From Rutidosis leptorrhynchoides (Eukaryota > Streptophyta > Magnoliopsida > Asterales > Asteraceae): 64,000 nucleotides of DNA. Location of the stretch: NCBI RefSeq assembly GCF_046630445.1, contig NC_092341.1, positions 26,302,001 to 26,366,000 of the forward strand, written 5' to 3'. The notes beneath the pieces are model-generated. The model ran no database searches and was not told the origin of the DNA. It saw only the letters and a list, made by a program, of their open reading frames with translations. Positions 49,294-59,669 of this stretch are shown one piece after another (within the stretch, counting starts at the first letter, position 1; every line of letters begins with the position of its first letter). The position numbers and the translations under genes are program-made.

Positions 49294-52200
49294 TCATGTG
49301 TCTCTCGGGTAGAGGGTGAGGTCCTCCCTCTTGGAGTTATCGAATGCCTCGTGATATAATTTTAACCTATGACCATTCACCTTAAAGCTTCTACCCTCAT
49401 TATCTATCAATTCCACGTGCCCGGCCGAAAAAGCTTTCTTTACCACGAATGGACCGGACCATCGTGACCTAAGCTTTCCGGCGGAGAATTTGAACTTAGA
49501 TTGAAATAACAAAACTTTATCACCCGGTTCAAATTCTTTTCTCATCTTCAAACGCGCATCATGCCATAACTTCGTCTTCTCCTTATAAATGCGCGAATTC
49601 TCATAAGCGTGGTTTCGCAATTCCTCAAGTTCGTGAATTTGCAAAAACCGATGTTCTCCCGCTTCCTTAAGGTCCGTATTACACTGTTTAAGTGCCCAAT
49701 ACGCCTTATGCTCCACTTCAACCGACAAATGACACGCTTTTCCATAAATAATACGGAATGGTGTAGTACCATAATGCGTCATTCAACTTCCAGTTCCAAA
49801 TCTTAGGATTGTTTTTCACCGTTCTTTCAAGAATGCGTTTTAGTGCGCGGTTAGTATTCTCAACTTGGCCACTCGTTTGAGGGTGGTAAGCCGTGGAGAA
49901 ACGGTGGGCTACTCCATACTTCTTAAGCACCTTCTCGAGTAGTTGATTTGCAAAGTGCGTACCGCGATCACTAATCAAGGCTTTTGGAAGCCCGAAATGC
50001 GAAAAGAGATTTTTAAGGAAGTCAACAACGACTCTTGCGTCATTAGTAGGCAAAGCTTTGGCCTCCGCCCACTTTGACACATAGTCAACCACCACAAGGA
50101 TGTATTTGCATTTGTTGGACGCGGGAAAAGGTCCCATGAAGTCTATCCCCCAAATGTCAAATATCTCACAAACTTGAATACTCGTTTGGGGCATCTCATC
50201 TCTTTTGGAGATGTTTCCCGCCCTTTGGCAAGCATCACAAGTTTTGATAAAGGCACTAGAATCTTTGAAAATGGTAGGCCAATAGAATCCCGAATCGAAG
50301 ATTTTCTTAGCCGTATAATTAGCTCCAAGATGCCCACCTGTGGGTCCTTGGTGACAATGCTCTAGAATTTGTCGAGCTTCCTTCCCATAAACACAATGAC
50401 GAATCACTTGATCTGCCCCAATTCGAAAAAGATGTGGGGCATCCCAAAAGTAGAACTTAATATCCGCAAAGAATTTCTTCTTTTGTTGGTAAGTTAAACC
50501 TTTGGAAAGAATGCCCGCGGCTAGATAATTAGCAATATCGGCAAACCAAGGAGTTTCGGATTCAATTTCGATACCCATAAGGGACTCATCGGGGAATGTA
50601 TCATGAATGTCCGATTCATTGAGTTCCTCTAGGTTTGGGTTTTCAAGACGAGATAAATGATCCGCGGCTAGAATTTCGGCACCCTTTTTATCCTTGATCT
50701 CAATGTCAAATTCTTGGAGAAGAAGAATCCAAAGTCTAGGCTTAGCATCTTGTTTGGAGAACAAGTACTTAAGGGCCGAATGATCGGTGTAGACGACCGT
50801 TTTAGACAACACCAAATATGACCTAAATTTATCAAACGCAAAGACGACCGCAAGGAGCTCCTTTTCCGTGGTGGTATAATTTAATTGAGCCCCCGTAAGT
50901 GTCTTACTCGCATAGTAAATAGGTTTAAAGTGATTAACGTGGCGTTGACCTAAAACCGCGCCTAGCACGAAATCACTAGCATCACACAAGAGTTCCAAAG
51001 GTTGAGACCAATCGGGAGATACCATGATATGAGTGTGTGTGAGCTTCTCTTTTAAGAAGTTGAAAGCGTTCTCACATTCGATATTAAAGTTGAAAGGAAC
51101 GTCCTTCTCAAGGAGTTTAGTCATTGGTCGGGCAATCTTAGAGAAGTCCTTAATGAACCGTCTATAGAATCCCGCATGACCAAGAAAACTACGAATGGCT
51201 TTAACGTTTGTAGGTTTGGGAAGGCCCAAAATAACATCAATTTTGGCCTTATCAACCTCAATACCTGCACGAGAGATTTTGTGCCCTAAGATAATGCCTT
51301 CCTTCACCATGAAGTGGCATTTTTCCCAATTAAGAACAAGGTTTGATTCCTCGCACCTTTTTAGCACTTTTTCAAGATTAACAAGACACGAATCGAAAGA
51401 GTCTCCAAAGACAGAAAAATCATCCATGAAAACTTCCATGAAGTCCTCGATCATGTGATGAAAGATGGCGACCATACACCTTTGGAAGGTGCTCGGGGCA
51501 TTGCATAGCCCGAATGGCATTCGCCGATAAGCAAAGGTACCGAAAGGACAAGTAAATGTGGTCTTATCTTGGTCCTTCGGATCAATGGGGATTTGGAAGT
51601 AGCCTAAAAATCCATCTAGGAAACAATAGAACTCCCTTCCCGCTAAATGCTCAAGCATTTGATCAATAAATGGAAGCGGGAAGTGGTCCTTCCTAGTGGC
51701 GTCGTTCAAACGATGATAATCGATACAAACTCTCCATCCCGTGACGGTACGAGTAGGAACAAGTTCGTCCTTCTCGTTGAGAACAACAGTCATGCCTCCC
51801 TTTTGGGGCACAACTTGAACAGGGCTTACCCACGGGCTGTCCGAGATGGGATAAATTAATCCTGCATCGAGCAATTTAACCACCTCTTTTTTAACGACCT
51901 CTTTCATATTCGGGTTCAGACGACGTTGCCTTTGTACCACTGGTTTAAAATCATCTTCCATTAGGATTCGATGAGTACAAAAGGCCGGATTGATGCCCGG
52001 TATGTCCGAGGTTTTCCAAGCTATTGCCCTTTTGTGGGATTTGAGAACGGAAACCAACCGACCCTTTTGGTCGCCGGTAAGTGTCGAAGAAATAATAACC
52101 GGCAATTGGGACGTACCTTGAAGATAAGCATATTCCATGTGAGGTGGAAGCTCCTTAAGCTCCAAGGTGGGCGGTTCTTCGAGAGATGTTTTAATACGGA

Positions 52201-54631
52201 ATTCATTTTTCAATCGGATAGTTTCAAATGATTCCGATTCTTTAAGCTCATCCTCTTTAAGCAATTCCTCCAACTCAACTTCTGGGTAGAAGTCACCGTT
52301 GACTTCACCCATCATGATTACATCCGACGTGTCTACACTTAATAATTCCTGCAAATCATGCTCAACACAATCGTCAATAACATCAATAGCAAAACATTCA
52401 TCATCAGTTGAAATAGGGTGTCTCGTGGCTTTATTAATGTGACAAATCACCCTCTCATTCCCAACACCTAAGCTAAGTTGTTCTTTTTGAACGTGGATAA
52501 TAGCATCCGCGGTGTTAAGGAAGGGTCGACCTAGAATAATGGGCACCTTAGTGTCCTCTCTCATCTCTAAGATCACGAAATCAACTGGAAATACAAGTGA
52601 CTCAACCTTTACCAATATGTCCTCGACTATTCCAATGGGGGTATCAAAAGAGTGGTTCGCTAAGCGAATCCCCATTCTCGTAGGTTTCAAGTCACCTAGG
52701 CTGAGTTTAAGATATAACGAATATGGCATAAGGTTAACACTAGCACCCAAGTCGGCGAGTGCATCGTACACTTCCGAATTACCCATAGCACAAGGGATAA
52801 GAAAACTACCCGGGTCGCCCAATTTTGGAGGCATCTTGCTCTTTTTCAAGATGGTCGAACATTCCTTATGGAGGAATGCGGCAGATACCTCATGGTACTT
52901 ACCTTTCTTGGAGATAAGATCTTTGAGAAACTTCCCATAGTTAGGCATCCCTTGAAGCACTTTCGCGAGTGGCATGTTCACGCTAATCTGCTTAATCATG
53001 TTTGCAAATTTCTGATACTGACTAGCGAGCTTATCCTTTTTCAACGCTTTTGGGTAAGGAATTGGTGCTTCGTATTCCTTTAACGGCGGTGATTTAGTTA
53101 TGATCTCCGGAGGATCATCTTCCTTTTTCTCTTCGTCAAGCGACTTTTCTAACTCAGGCTCTTCCTCCTTTTTCTCCTCATTAATAGGTACCTGCAACAC
53201 ATTAGAAGTAACAATAGGAGAAGATTTCGGAGTCTCCTTGTTAGTAACCAAACCACTTCGAGTGGATATAGCATTCACGTGTTCATTTCTAGCCGGCATC
53301 TTGTTGTTGGGATTAGATTGCGTATTAGCTGGGAGAGCACCCGGTAGTCTCTCTGATAACGATTGAGCAATACGTCCCACATCTTGTTCCAAGTTCTGAA
53401 TAGAAGCCTGCTGATTTCTAACTTACTGTTTTGTAGATTCCCCATCTTGCCTCAAAGCAGTGATACTCTCATCTGTTTTCATAATAAAACCCCTTAGCAA
53501 TTCTTCCAACGGAGGCATCTTATTTTCTGGCTGCTGAACTTGTGGCATAGGCTGCTGGAAATTCCTAGGTGGTGCTTGCGGATTTCTATTATTAAACCCA
53601 GGCGGCCTGTACGGATAAACCTTCTGATTGCCCTGATAACCCTGATTACTTTGATAAAATTGATTACCACTCTGATAATTGTTACCACCCGTATTGCTCG
53701 CCTGATTGAAAAACTGTCTTCCACCCGGAAATTCACCAAGGGCAAATTCACCCTTCTTAACATAACCCAGATAATTAGCATGTTCCTCCATTGACGCTTG
53801 ATCACAATCTTTGGTAAGATGCGGTCCTTGGCATAATTCACAACCCACCTTCATAGCATGCATCTCTTTAGTCATCGATTCCATTTGTCTTTTAACAGTT
53901 GCTAGTTGTGCTCTAACCGATGCGAGCTCATCACTAGTTTCGGTACTAGCGACATGAGAAGAGCAAGAAACATCTAATTCTTGATGCCAATCATACGAAT
54001 GCGTGGCAGTATCTGAGATGATTTTGTAAGTGTCATCCGGAGTCTTTTTCATCAAAGAACCACCTGCAGCAATATCAAGTTCTTTCCTCGTCGGCACATT
54101 AACACCTTTGTAGAAAATTTGGACCTTATTGAAGTTGTTCAACCCGTGTTGAGGACAATTTCATAACATTTTTCTGAATCGTGTCCAAGCATCATAAAGT
54201 GTCTCATGTGGCTTCTGAAGAAAGTGATTAATTTCGCTCTGCAGTTGAGCGGCCTTTGCAGCTGGGAAGAAACGTTGCAAAAATTTATCTTCCATTGTAG
54301 CCCAACTATCAATTTCACCTTCAGGCAATGAGTCTAACCAATCCTTGGCGTCATCTTTCAAAGACCATGAAAAAACCCTCAAATAGATAACTGTTTCCGC
54401 GATATTTGCAATCTTGAACAAGTTGCAAATGCTTTTAAAGTTCCGAAGATGCTCGAATGCATCCTCTTTCGGTGTACCCCTGAACTGACATTGATGAGTT
54501 ATCATATTAAGAATCTGTCCCTTGACTTCAAAATCTGTAGTGACTGGTGGTTACCTGATAGCGTGTCCGTTAACAGCCCTTGTGGCTTTCATTAATGCTT
54601 CCATAGTCTGTCCTGCTGCTCCTTCAGCCAT
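49294..54631 (-). pseudogene. Athila gag-pol, three stops and one frameshift
   Basis: One frame from ATG 54631 (MAEGAAGQTMEALMKATRAV). The gag region includes the capsid part at 54505-54161 and a zinc knuckle CELCQGPHLTKDC. Then follow protease ([18 protein letters not shown] is usual in Athila), RT ([19 protein letters not shown]), RNase H ([22 protein letters not shown]), an integrase zinc finger ([10 protein letters not shown]...CDACQRAG), and an integrase core with D-D-E ([24 protein letters not shown]). The integrase end is readable in 49782-49294 ([19 protein letters not shown]). Breaks: TAA at 54553-54551, TGA at 54163-54161, TAA at 53425-53423, and a small deletion with frameshift near 49770 in the integrase. 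The 1224-codon stretch 53392-49718 is otherwise open. Confidence 0.93.
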
Positions 54632-54904
54632 GTTAACTTCTTCCTTAATATACTCAAAATCCGGAATATAAAAAGGTAACTCAGCGAAATCCTCGGCGAT
54701 TTCCTGTTCTTCTTTCGCTTTGCTGCGTGTGTAGTAAACTCTAGATGGTTCCAGAGTTATTTGTACCTAACCTGCAATCACACCAAAACAAAACCGCGCG
54801 TAAAATCAAACAGAAATAACAGAAAAGGAACTTTTGCAAGAATTGCTTCTCACAAAAGGATCGAATAATCAAATGCTTAACCAAATTTCCAATAATTACA
54901 CTGC
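54632..54904 (-). other. Leader of the Athila element
   Basis: Sequence between PBS and gag ATG, about 270 nt. A few upstream ATGs, no gene recognised. Confidence 0.6.
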
Positions 54905-54922
54905 TCCCCGGCAGCGGCGCCA
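54905..54922 (-). other. Athila primer-binding site
   Basis: Minus strand TGGCGCCGCTGCCGGGGA, 6 nt from the LTR. This TGGCGCC form, usually assigned to tRNA-Asp, is typical of Athila and differs from the tRNA-Met PBS of the other Ty3 elements here. Confidence 0.85.
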
Positions 54923-54928
54923 AAAAGT

Positions 54929-56372
54929 TGATGTGTAATTTCGTACTCTAAATTATTAGCTAAATACCTATCGATTATCACACAATACAGGCAACTATAA
55001 CCAGTTCGTGTAGTAATTAAACAAGTATTTGACCAATTCGTTCCACGGAGAGCATGTAATTGAAAACTTGAACTATTAATTATTCTAAGATTTAAAAGGG
55101 GGTTTTGTTGTAAAACTGATTAAACGCGAAAGTAAATTAAACTTAATTCAATAAGAAGCAAAGGTATCCACTTAGCTACAATTCCCTAGGCTAGGATTGC
55201 TCGTTTAAACTCGTTAAGTAAACAATTATGATGATGTGACACTGTATTTATCTGTCGATTCCTACAGTTTAAGACTAATAACCTAAGTATAACTGTCGTT
55301 AACCTAGAGTTACTAACCAATTCACAATGATATTACTCAAGATTATAATCTAACTTAGGTTGGTTTGGTGTCCCTTACAACCTCACAATTATTGCAACTA
55401 ATTTCAAGTTCAACCACTATACGATTAATTTTATTATCAGTGTCCCTCATAAAATCTCACGTATTCCTAAATTATTCACGTTCAATAATCTAGTAAAAGC
55501 TATTAATCAATTTAACTGTCGTTAGTTAATCAATAACTTCCGTGATTTAACAATCAATAAGCTTTAATAACAGTGGATCTTAGCTAGACATAAACTTGTG
55601 TAATTTTAATTAATTGTTATTAACCAAAAGATCGCAATCCATCACCTAGGTTCATGCATCTAAGTGAATACTAAATATTTAGCTACTCATGGCAAAACAA
55701 AGAACAAATAAATAAGAAAAAGAATTAAACATAATCATTGAATTGAATGAAGAACAAATTAGTAAAAGTAATAGAAGTTAATACAAAGATTAAACTAACC
55801 AAGAATGATATTGTAGCTTAAACCCTTGTAAAACAATGAAAAAGACAAAGAAATTCGTAACTAATGTTGCTGTGGAAGAAAATTCGTAAATTCAAACTGG
55901 ATACCCTAAATTGGGGGAAAATTCGTCTATTTATAGAATCTGGAAAATAGCTGAAACCGACTCAGGTCGCGTTCCGCGACACACCATCGCGATCCGCGAC
56001 TACCTCATCGCGTTCCGCGATGACCAGGACGCGACAAAGGTTGTTTAAACGCGATAGATTGGTCAGAACACCCTTTTTTTCCATGTCGTGTTCTGATGCA
56101 CTTTGTCACGTATCACGATGACCAAAACGTGATAAACATCATCCTGAAGCGATGGAAACTGACTTTTTCACCCGAGACGCGTTTATCTTCAACTCTGTCT
56201 CCGTTTTGGCTAAATCTTCAATAAAAATCATCGTTAATGAGCCAACGTACCATAACTTGACACTTTCTTCATATTAAGCTCAAATAACTCGATATCTCCA
56301 TCAAAGTCTTTAAAATATCAACAAATGGACCAAGATAACGCTCAAAATATATGAATGAAAATGGCGTTATCA
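54929..56372 (-). repeat. 5' LTR of the Athila element
   Basis: 1444 bp, near-identical to 43084-44528; the third CG dyad (56008-56020 area) is intact here and mutated in the other LTR. Confidence 0.95.
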
Positions 56373-56377
56373 CACGC

Positions 56378-57514
56378 TTAATGCCGCTCCGAAACCAGGG
56401 GCGCCGTGCCGCGACAAATAACGTGGTCTGGTGCCTGGTCAGTTTCAAAAGTTCAAGTCTTGATCCAAAATTCAATTTAGCACAAATCGCAAACCGTAAA
56501 CACTTAGAACATGTATCTTATATCATTGGAAAGGTATTTTGAAAAAGATCACAACTAAATACATCAATTACAATAACCGAAATTTCGTCAAGTGATCAAT
56601 AAAGGTTTATTTTCAAAGTTTCAAGTTCATCAAATGCATTTTAAGTTTCGGGAATCCAATTCACACATATGATATGCCGTTTTGAAGGTAATGAAACATG
56701 CATTACAACTAAACACTTACTAATAACATTTCATGGCATTCGAAATATCAAAAGCTCGTTTTAAGTCTATCAAACCCTAACCAAAATCCACAAAAATCAA
56801 TATTCATGTTTTTGAAGTTTTCTTAATCAACCTACGCATCAAAACGAAGCTAGTGATACTAGTAACACAATTAAAGCATGAACTTTAGTATTTAAACAAC
56901 ATTTAATCTTCCAAAATGCAAGATTAAGCAAACCCATTTCAAATGTTCAAACTAGTTACTCAAAACAACACATCGAGCAAACAAATCATATATTCATGTT
57001 ATACACGAGCCATAGACACTAACTAACACCATTTCAAGTATATAAAATGAATTTAGAGAAATCTAGTGTTTTAGAATTGTTACCCAAATGAGATGAAGTT
57101 GGTATCAAATTGTAGAGGATGAAGAGAGGATTCCAAATATGTAATTTGTTTTGTTGCTAGCTTCCTAAACCGAATTTAGATGATGAATTCTTGTTTGTGT
57201 TCTTGAGAGAAAAAGAAAGTAAGTAAGAAAGAAGAAGGTGGATGAATGAATGGATGAGGAAGGTGTTGGCCATTTGACTAGTCACACCTTTGGTCTCTTG
57301 GCAATATTGGTCCCTCAAGTTTGAAAGCGGGTGCGGGAATTAACCAAACGAATATTTTAAAAAAACGCTCAAGTAAACGAGTGATGTTATAATTAAATAA
57401 CGAGAATATTATGAACGTTTGTCAACGGAATCTACAAATATAAATAACGAAAGATATTATTAAAAAAAAGATAGTGTTAAAAATAAATTTAACGGAAAAA
57501 CGCGGGATGTTACA
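56378..57514 (-). repeat. 3' LTR of element B, second piece
   Basis: Resumes after the CACGC duplication and ends GCGGGATGTTACA. Its CG dyad pair (56383-56414) is decayed compared with the intact pair in the other LTR (61047-61075). Confidence 0.92.
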
Positions 57515-57532
57515 TTACCTACTCCTTAAAAT

Positions 57533-57551
57533 AAATTTCGTCCCGAAATTT
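57533..57551 (-). other. Conserved dyad before the B 3' LTR
   Basis: Minus-strand AAATTTCGGGACGAAATTT, identical to 23908-23926, 18 nt from the LTR. A purine-rich AGGAGTAGGTAATG (minus) follows and is the likely polypurine tract. Confidence 0.75.
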
Positions 57552-57670
57552 AGTTGGAAGTAGTAGTTGTTGTTTCTTCTTCGAAACCTTGTGTTGCAAA
57601 TTCTACGGATATGTGAAGGTACTTCCTTGGGCATTTCAACGAACTTTGACAGTCGGGATTTTACGTTAGT

Positions 57671-58483
57671 TTAAAGTTTGGTTTCACGATTTATAGTTTC
57701 AACCGGTCCTCCTAGGAAGTGAAGTTTATCGTTGATAGTAAGTTCATCGAAGAGGATAACAAGTTCTTGTTTCGCAAGACACGCCTTTAAGTTTGATACA
57801 CCGAATGTAGGATGAACGGAATTTGTGAGTCGTAAGTGCGAAGCGGTAAGCAACGGGTACAACATGCCACAAGATTTCAAAAGGACTAATAATATCGCGG
57901 ATTTAGCTTTCTACGTTTCCCAAAACGGATTACACCTTTTCAAGGTGCGACTTTTAACGTTATGCGGTTTCCTACATGGAATTCGAAAGGTTTACATCTA
58001 ACATTTGCATAGCTCCTTTGGCGACTACGGGCCTTCTCGAGCCTTTCTCGAATTGGAACGATTTTAACGGTTACTCCATGAATGAGTCCAGGTTCGGTGA
58101 CTTGATTATCATTTACTTGGTTCTACAAAAGAAGAATGACGTTTCCGGTCATATAAGATTTCAAAAGGTGTGACGTTAAGACTTGAATGATAACCATCGT
58201 TGTAAGAGAATTTGGTTAAAGGCAAAACTTTTCTCAAGTAAATTTGAAGTTGATAACGCAAACTCGTATTATGGTTTCCAAGGTTTGAATCATGTGTTTG
58301 CTTGGTCCGTCGGTTTGTGGATGATACGCGGTACTCATGTTTAAACGTGGTCCCGAGGCTTTTTGTAAGTTTAGAAGTGAAACGAGCATCTCGATCCGAA
58401 ACGAGGTACATTCCTTTAAGGTATATTTGAAAGAGTTTTTTAGGACGTGAAAACGTTTGTTGGAACAAGTTTCTGTTTCTCAA
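57671..58483 (-). pseudogene. Ty3 integrase C-terminal remnant of element B
   Basis: Reads in changing frames with stops. From 58483 leftwards: YLVSDRDARFTSKL (an integrase catalytic Asp region), LPLTKFSYNDGYHSSLN, FEILYDRKRHS, then [10 protein letters not shown] and KGVIRFGKRRKLNPRY. In 57880-57671 it reads HPTFGVSNLKACLAKQEL and INDKLHFLGGPVETINRETK, followed by a weak chromodomain-like end. This is the integrase tail of a Tekay/Del chromovirus. Everything upstream of the second catalytic Asp is missing. Confidence 0.8.
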
Positions 58484-59655
58484 GAATTTCGCGCCGCGGA
58501 AGATTTATCGGTTTCTAAAAACGCTCGTTAGGACTATTCACCCTCGTGGCGAATGATAGTATAATGTGAAGAGTCTCTCTCTACATTGAGAATTTAGATA
58601 GAAGGTTTCTTTATACAAAATTACGAGTGTAATGCGAAAGAAGTTTTCGCCTCGATATGAGCATAACAAGCATATTGTAGTTCGTCGATAAAACTGTAAG
58701 AAAACGAGATAGTATACACGTGTAACATATGTTTGGAGTCGAAAGAATTTGTCATTCATTCGGTGGCATAAATATGGTTCGACAATAATCGAAGGTGTGT
58801 CCTTGGTATGGTTGTTATCAATATTCTCGGAGTTGGCATAAATGAGGTCATGTACATGGCACATGGTGGTGATTAGGTTGATCGAGTCCAACCACCATCA
58901 CGTGTCATTAGAACTTTGGTATGACTTACCATAATATAACCACGTTGATCGAGTGTCGTTATATTACGCTAACTCATACCTCCATTCCCACATCACTCCA
59001 TAGATTCAAGTTCGTGTAATCATAAAGATCTAAAATGAACAAAGTGTAACGACGTCTCAAACGTGACTTGTATTGAATCGAAAGAATTAGTGCGACTCTA
59101 AAGAAGCGTTCCCCGAGGGAAGTGTATAAATGATCGTTTACGTCAATGCGGTTCAAGTCAAACGATAATACCTTTAGGCACGAAAAGAGTAACGAATCAT
59201 GATAACAAATAGTACGCAGCCGTAGTGATAAGCATTGATGACGATACTCACATAGAGTAGTGATGGTAGTAACAAGAAGTGGTAGATAGTAAGGAACGCC
59301 GGTGTGACACCGATAGTAAGTTGAAAAGGTGGCGAATAACAACCTGGGAGACAGAGTTCCCGAACAAGTGTGACTAATGAAGTCGTTGTCATCCTTACGA
59401 GCATGAATCTCGAATTTACGTGTGTTACCAGGAAGTGGCAGAATACAGATTCGTATGATGAAAGTTTGGTACCATTATGGAGTTCACCTAAGAAATATTC
59501 AAGTATATATGCACAAGTAGTCAAGTAAGTGCTATCTATAGCAAATGCAAGTCAGGATGCAATGATTAACTATCCGGTTGTAGTCTAGATTCACTAATGC
59601 GTCCTAACGACTCTGTCACACACACTAATGCACATCCTAGTTCCCTACAACCAAC
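58484..59655 (-). other. Leader side of element B interior
   Basis: No protein similarity recognised; short minus-strand ORFs at 58538-59524 have no family resemblance. The leader motif CACTAATGC (GCATTAGTG in sense) occurs at 59592 and 59623, as in A and F. Confidence 0.55.
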
Positions 59656-59667
59656 GCTCTGATACCA
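59656..59667 (-). other. Primer-binding site of element B
   Basis: Minus-strand TGGTATCAGAGC, 2 nt from the LTR edge at 59670. Confidence 0.93.
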
Positions 59668-59669
59668 TC

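Larger units (their letters stand above)
43084..56372 (-). mobile_element. Athila-type Ty3 element
   Basis: A 13.3-kb insertion with TSD CACGC (43079-43083, 56373-56377). LTRs are 1445 and 1444 bp; the PBS is of the TGGCGCC type. A gag-pol frame and a third ORF in env position are followed by a long non-coding spacer and a polypurine tract. The layout and protein types match the Athila lineage. By eye the LTRs differ at about 17-18 sites (roughly 1.2%), so it is recent, yet its genes already carry stops. Confidence 0.95.
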
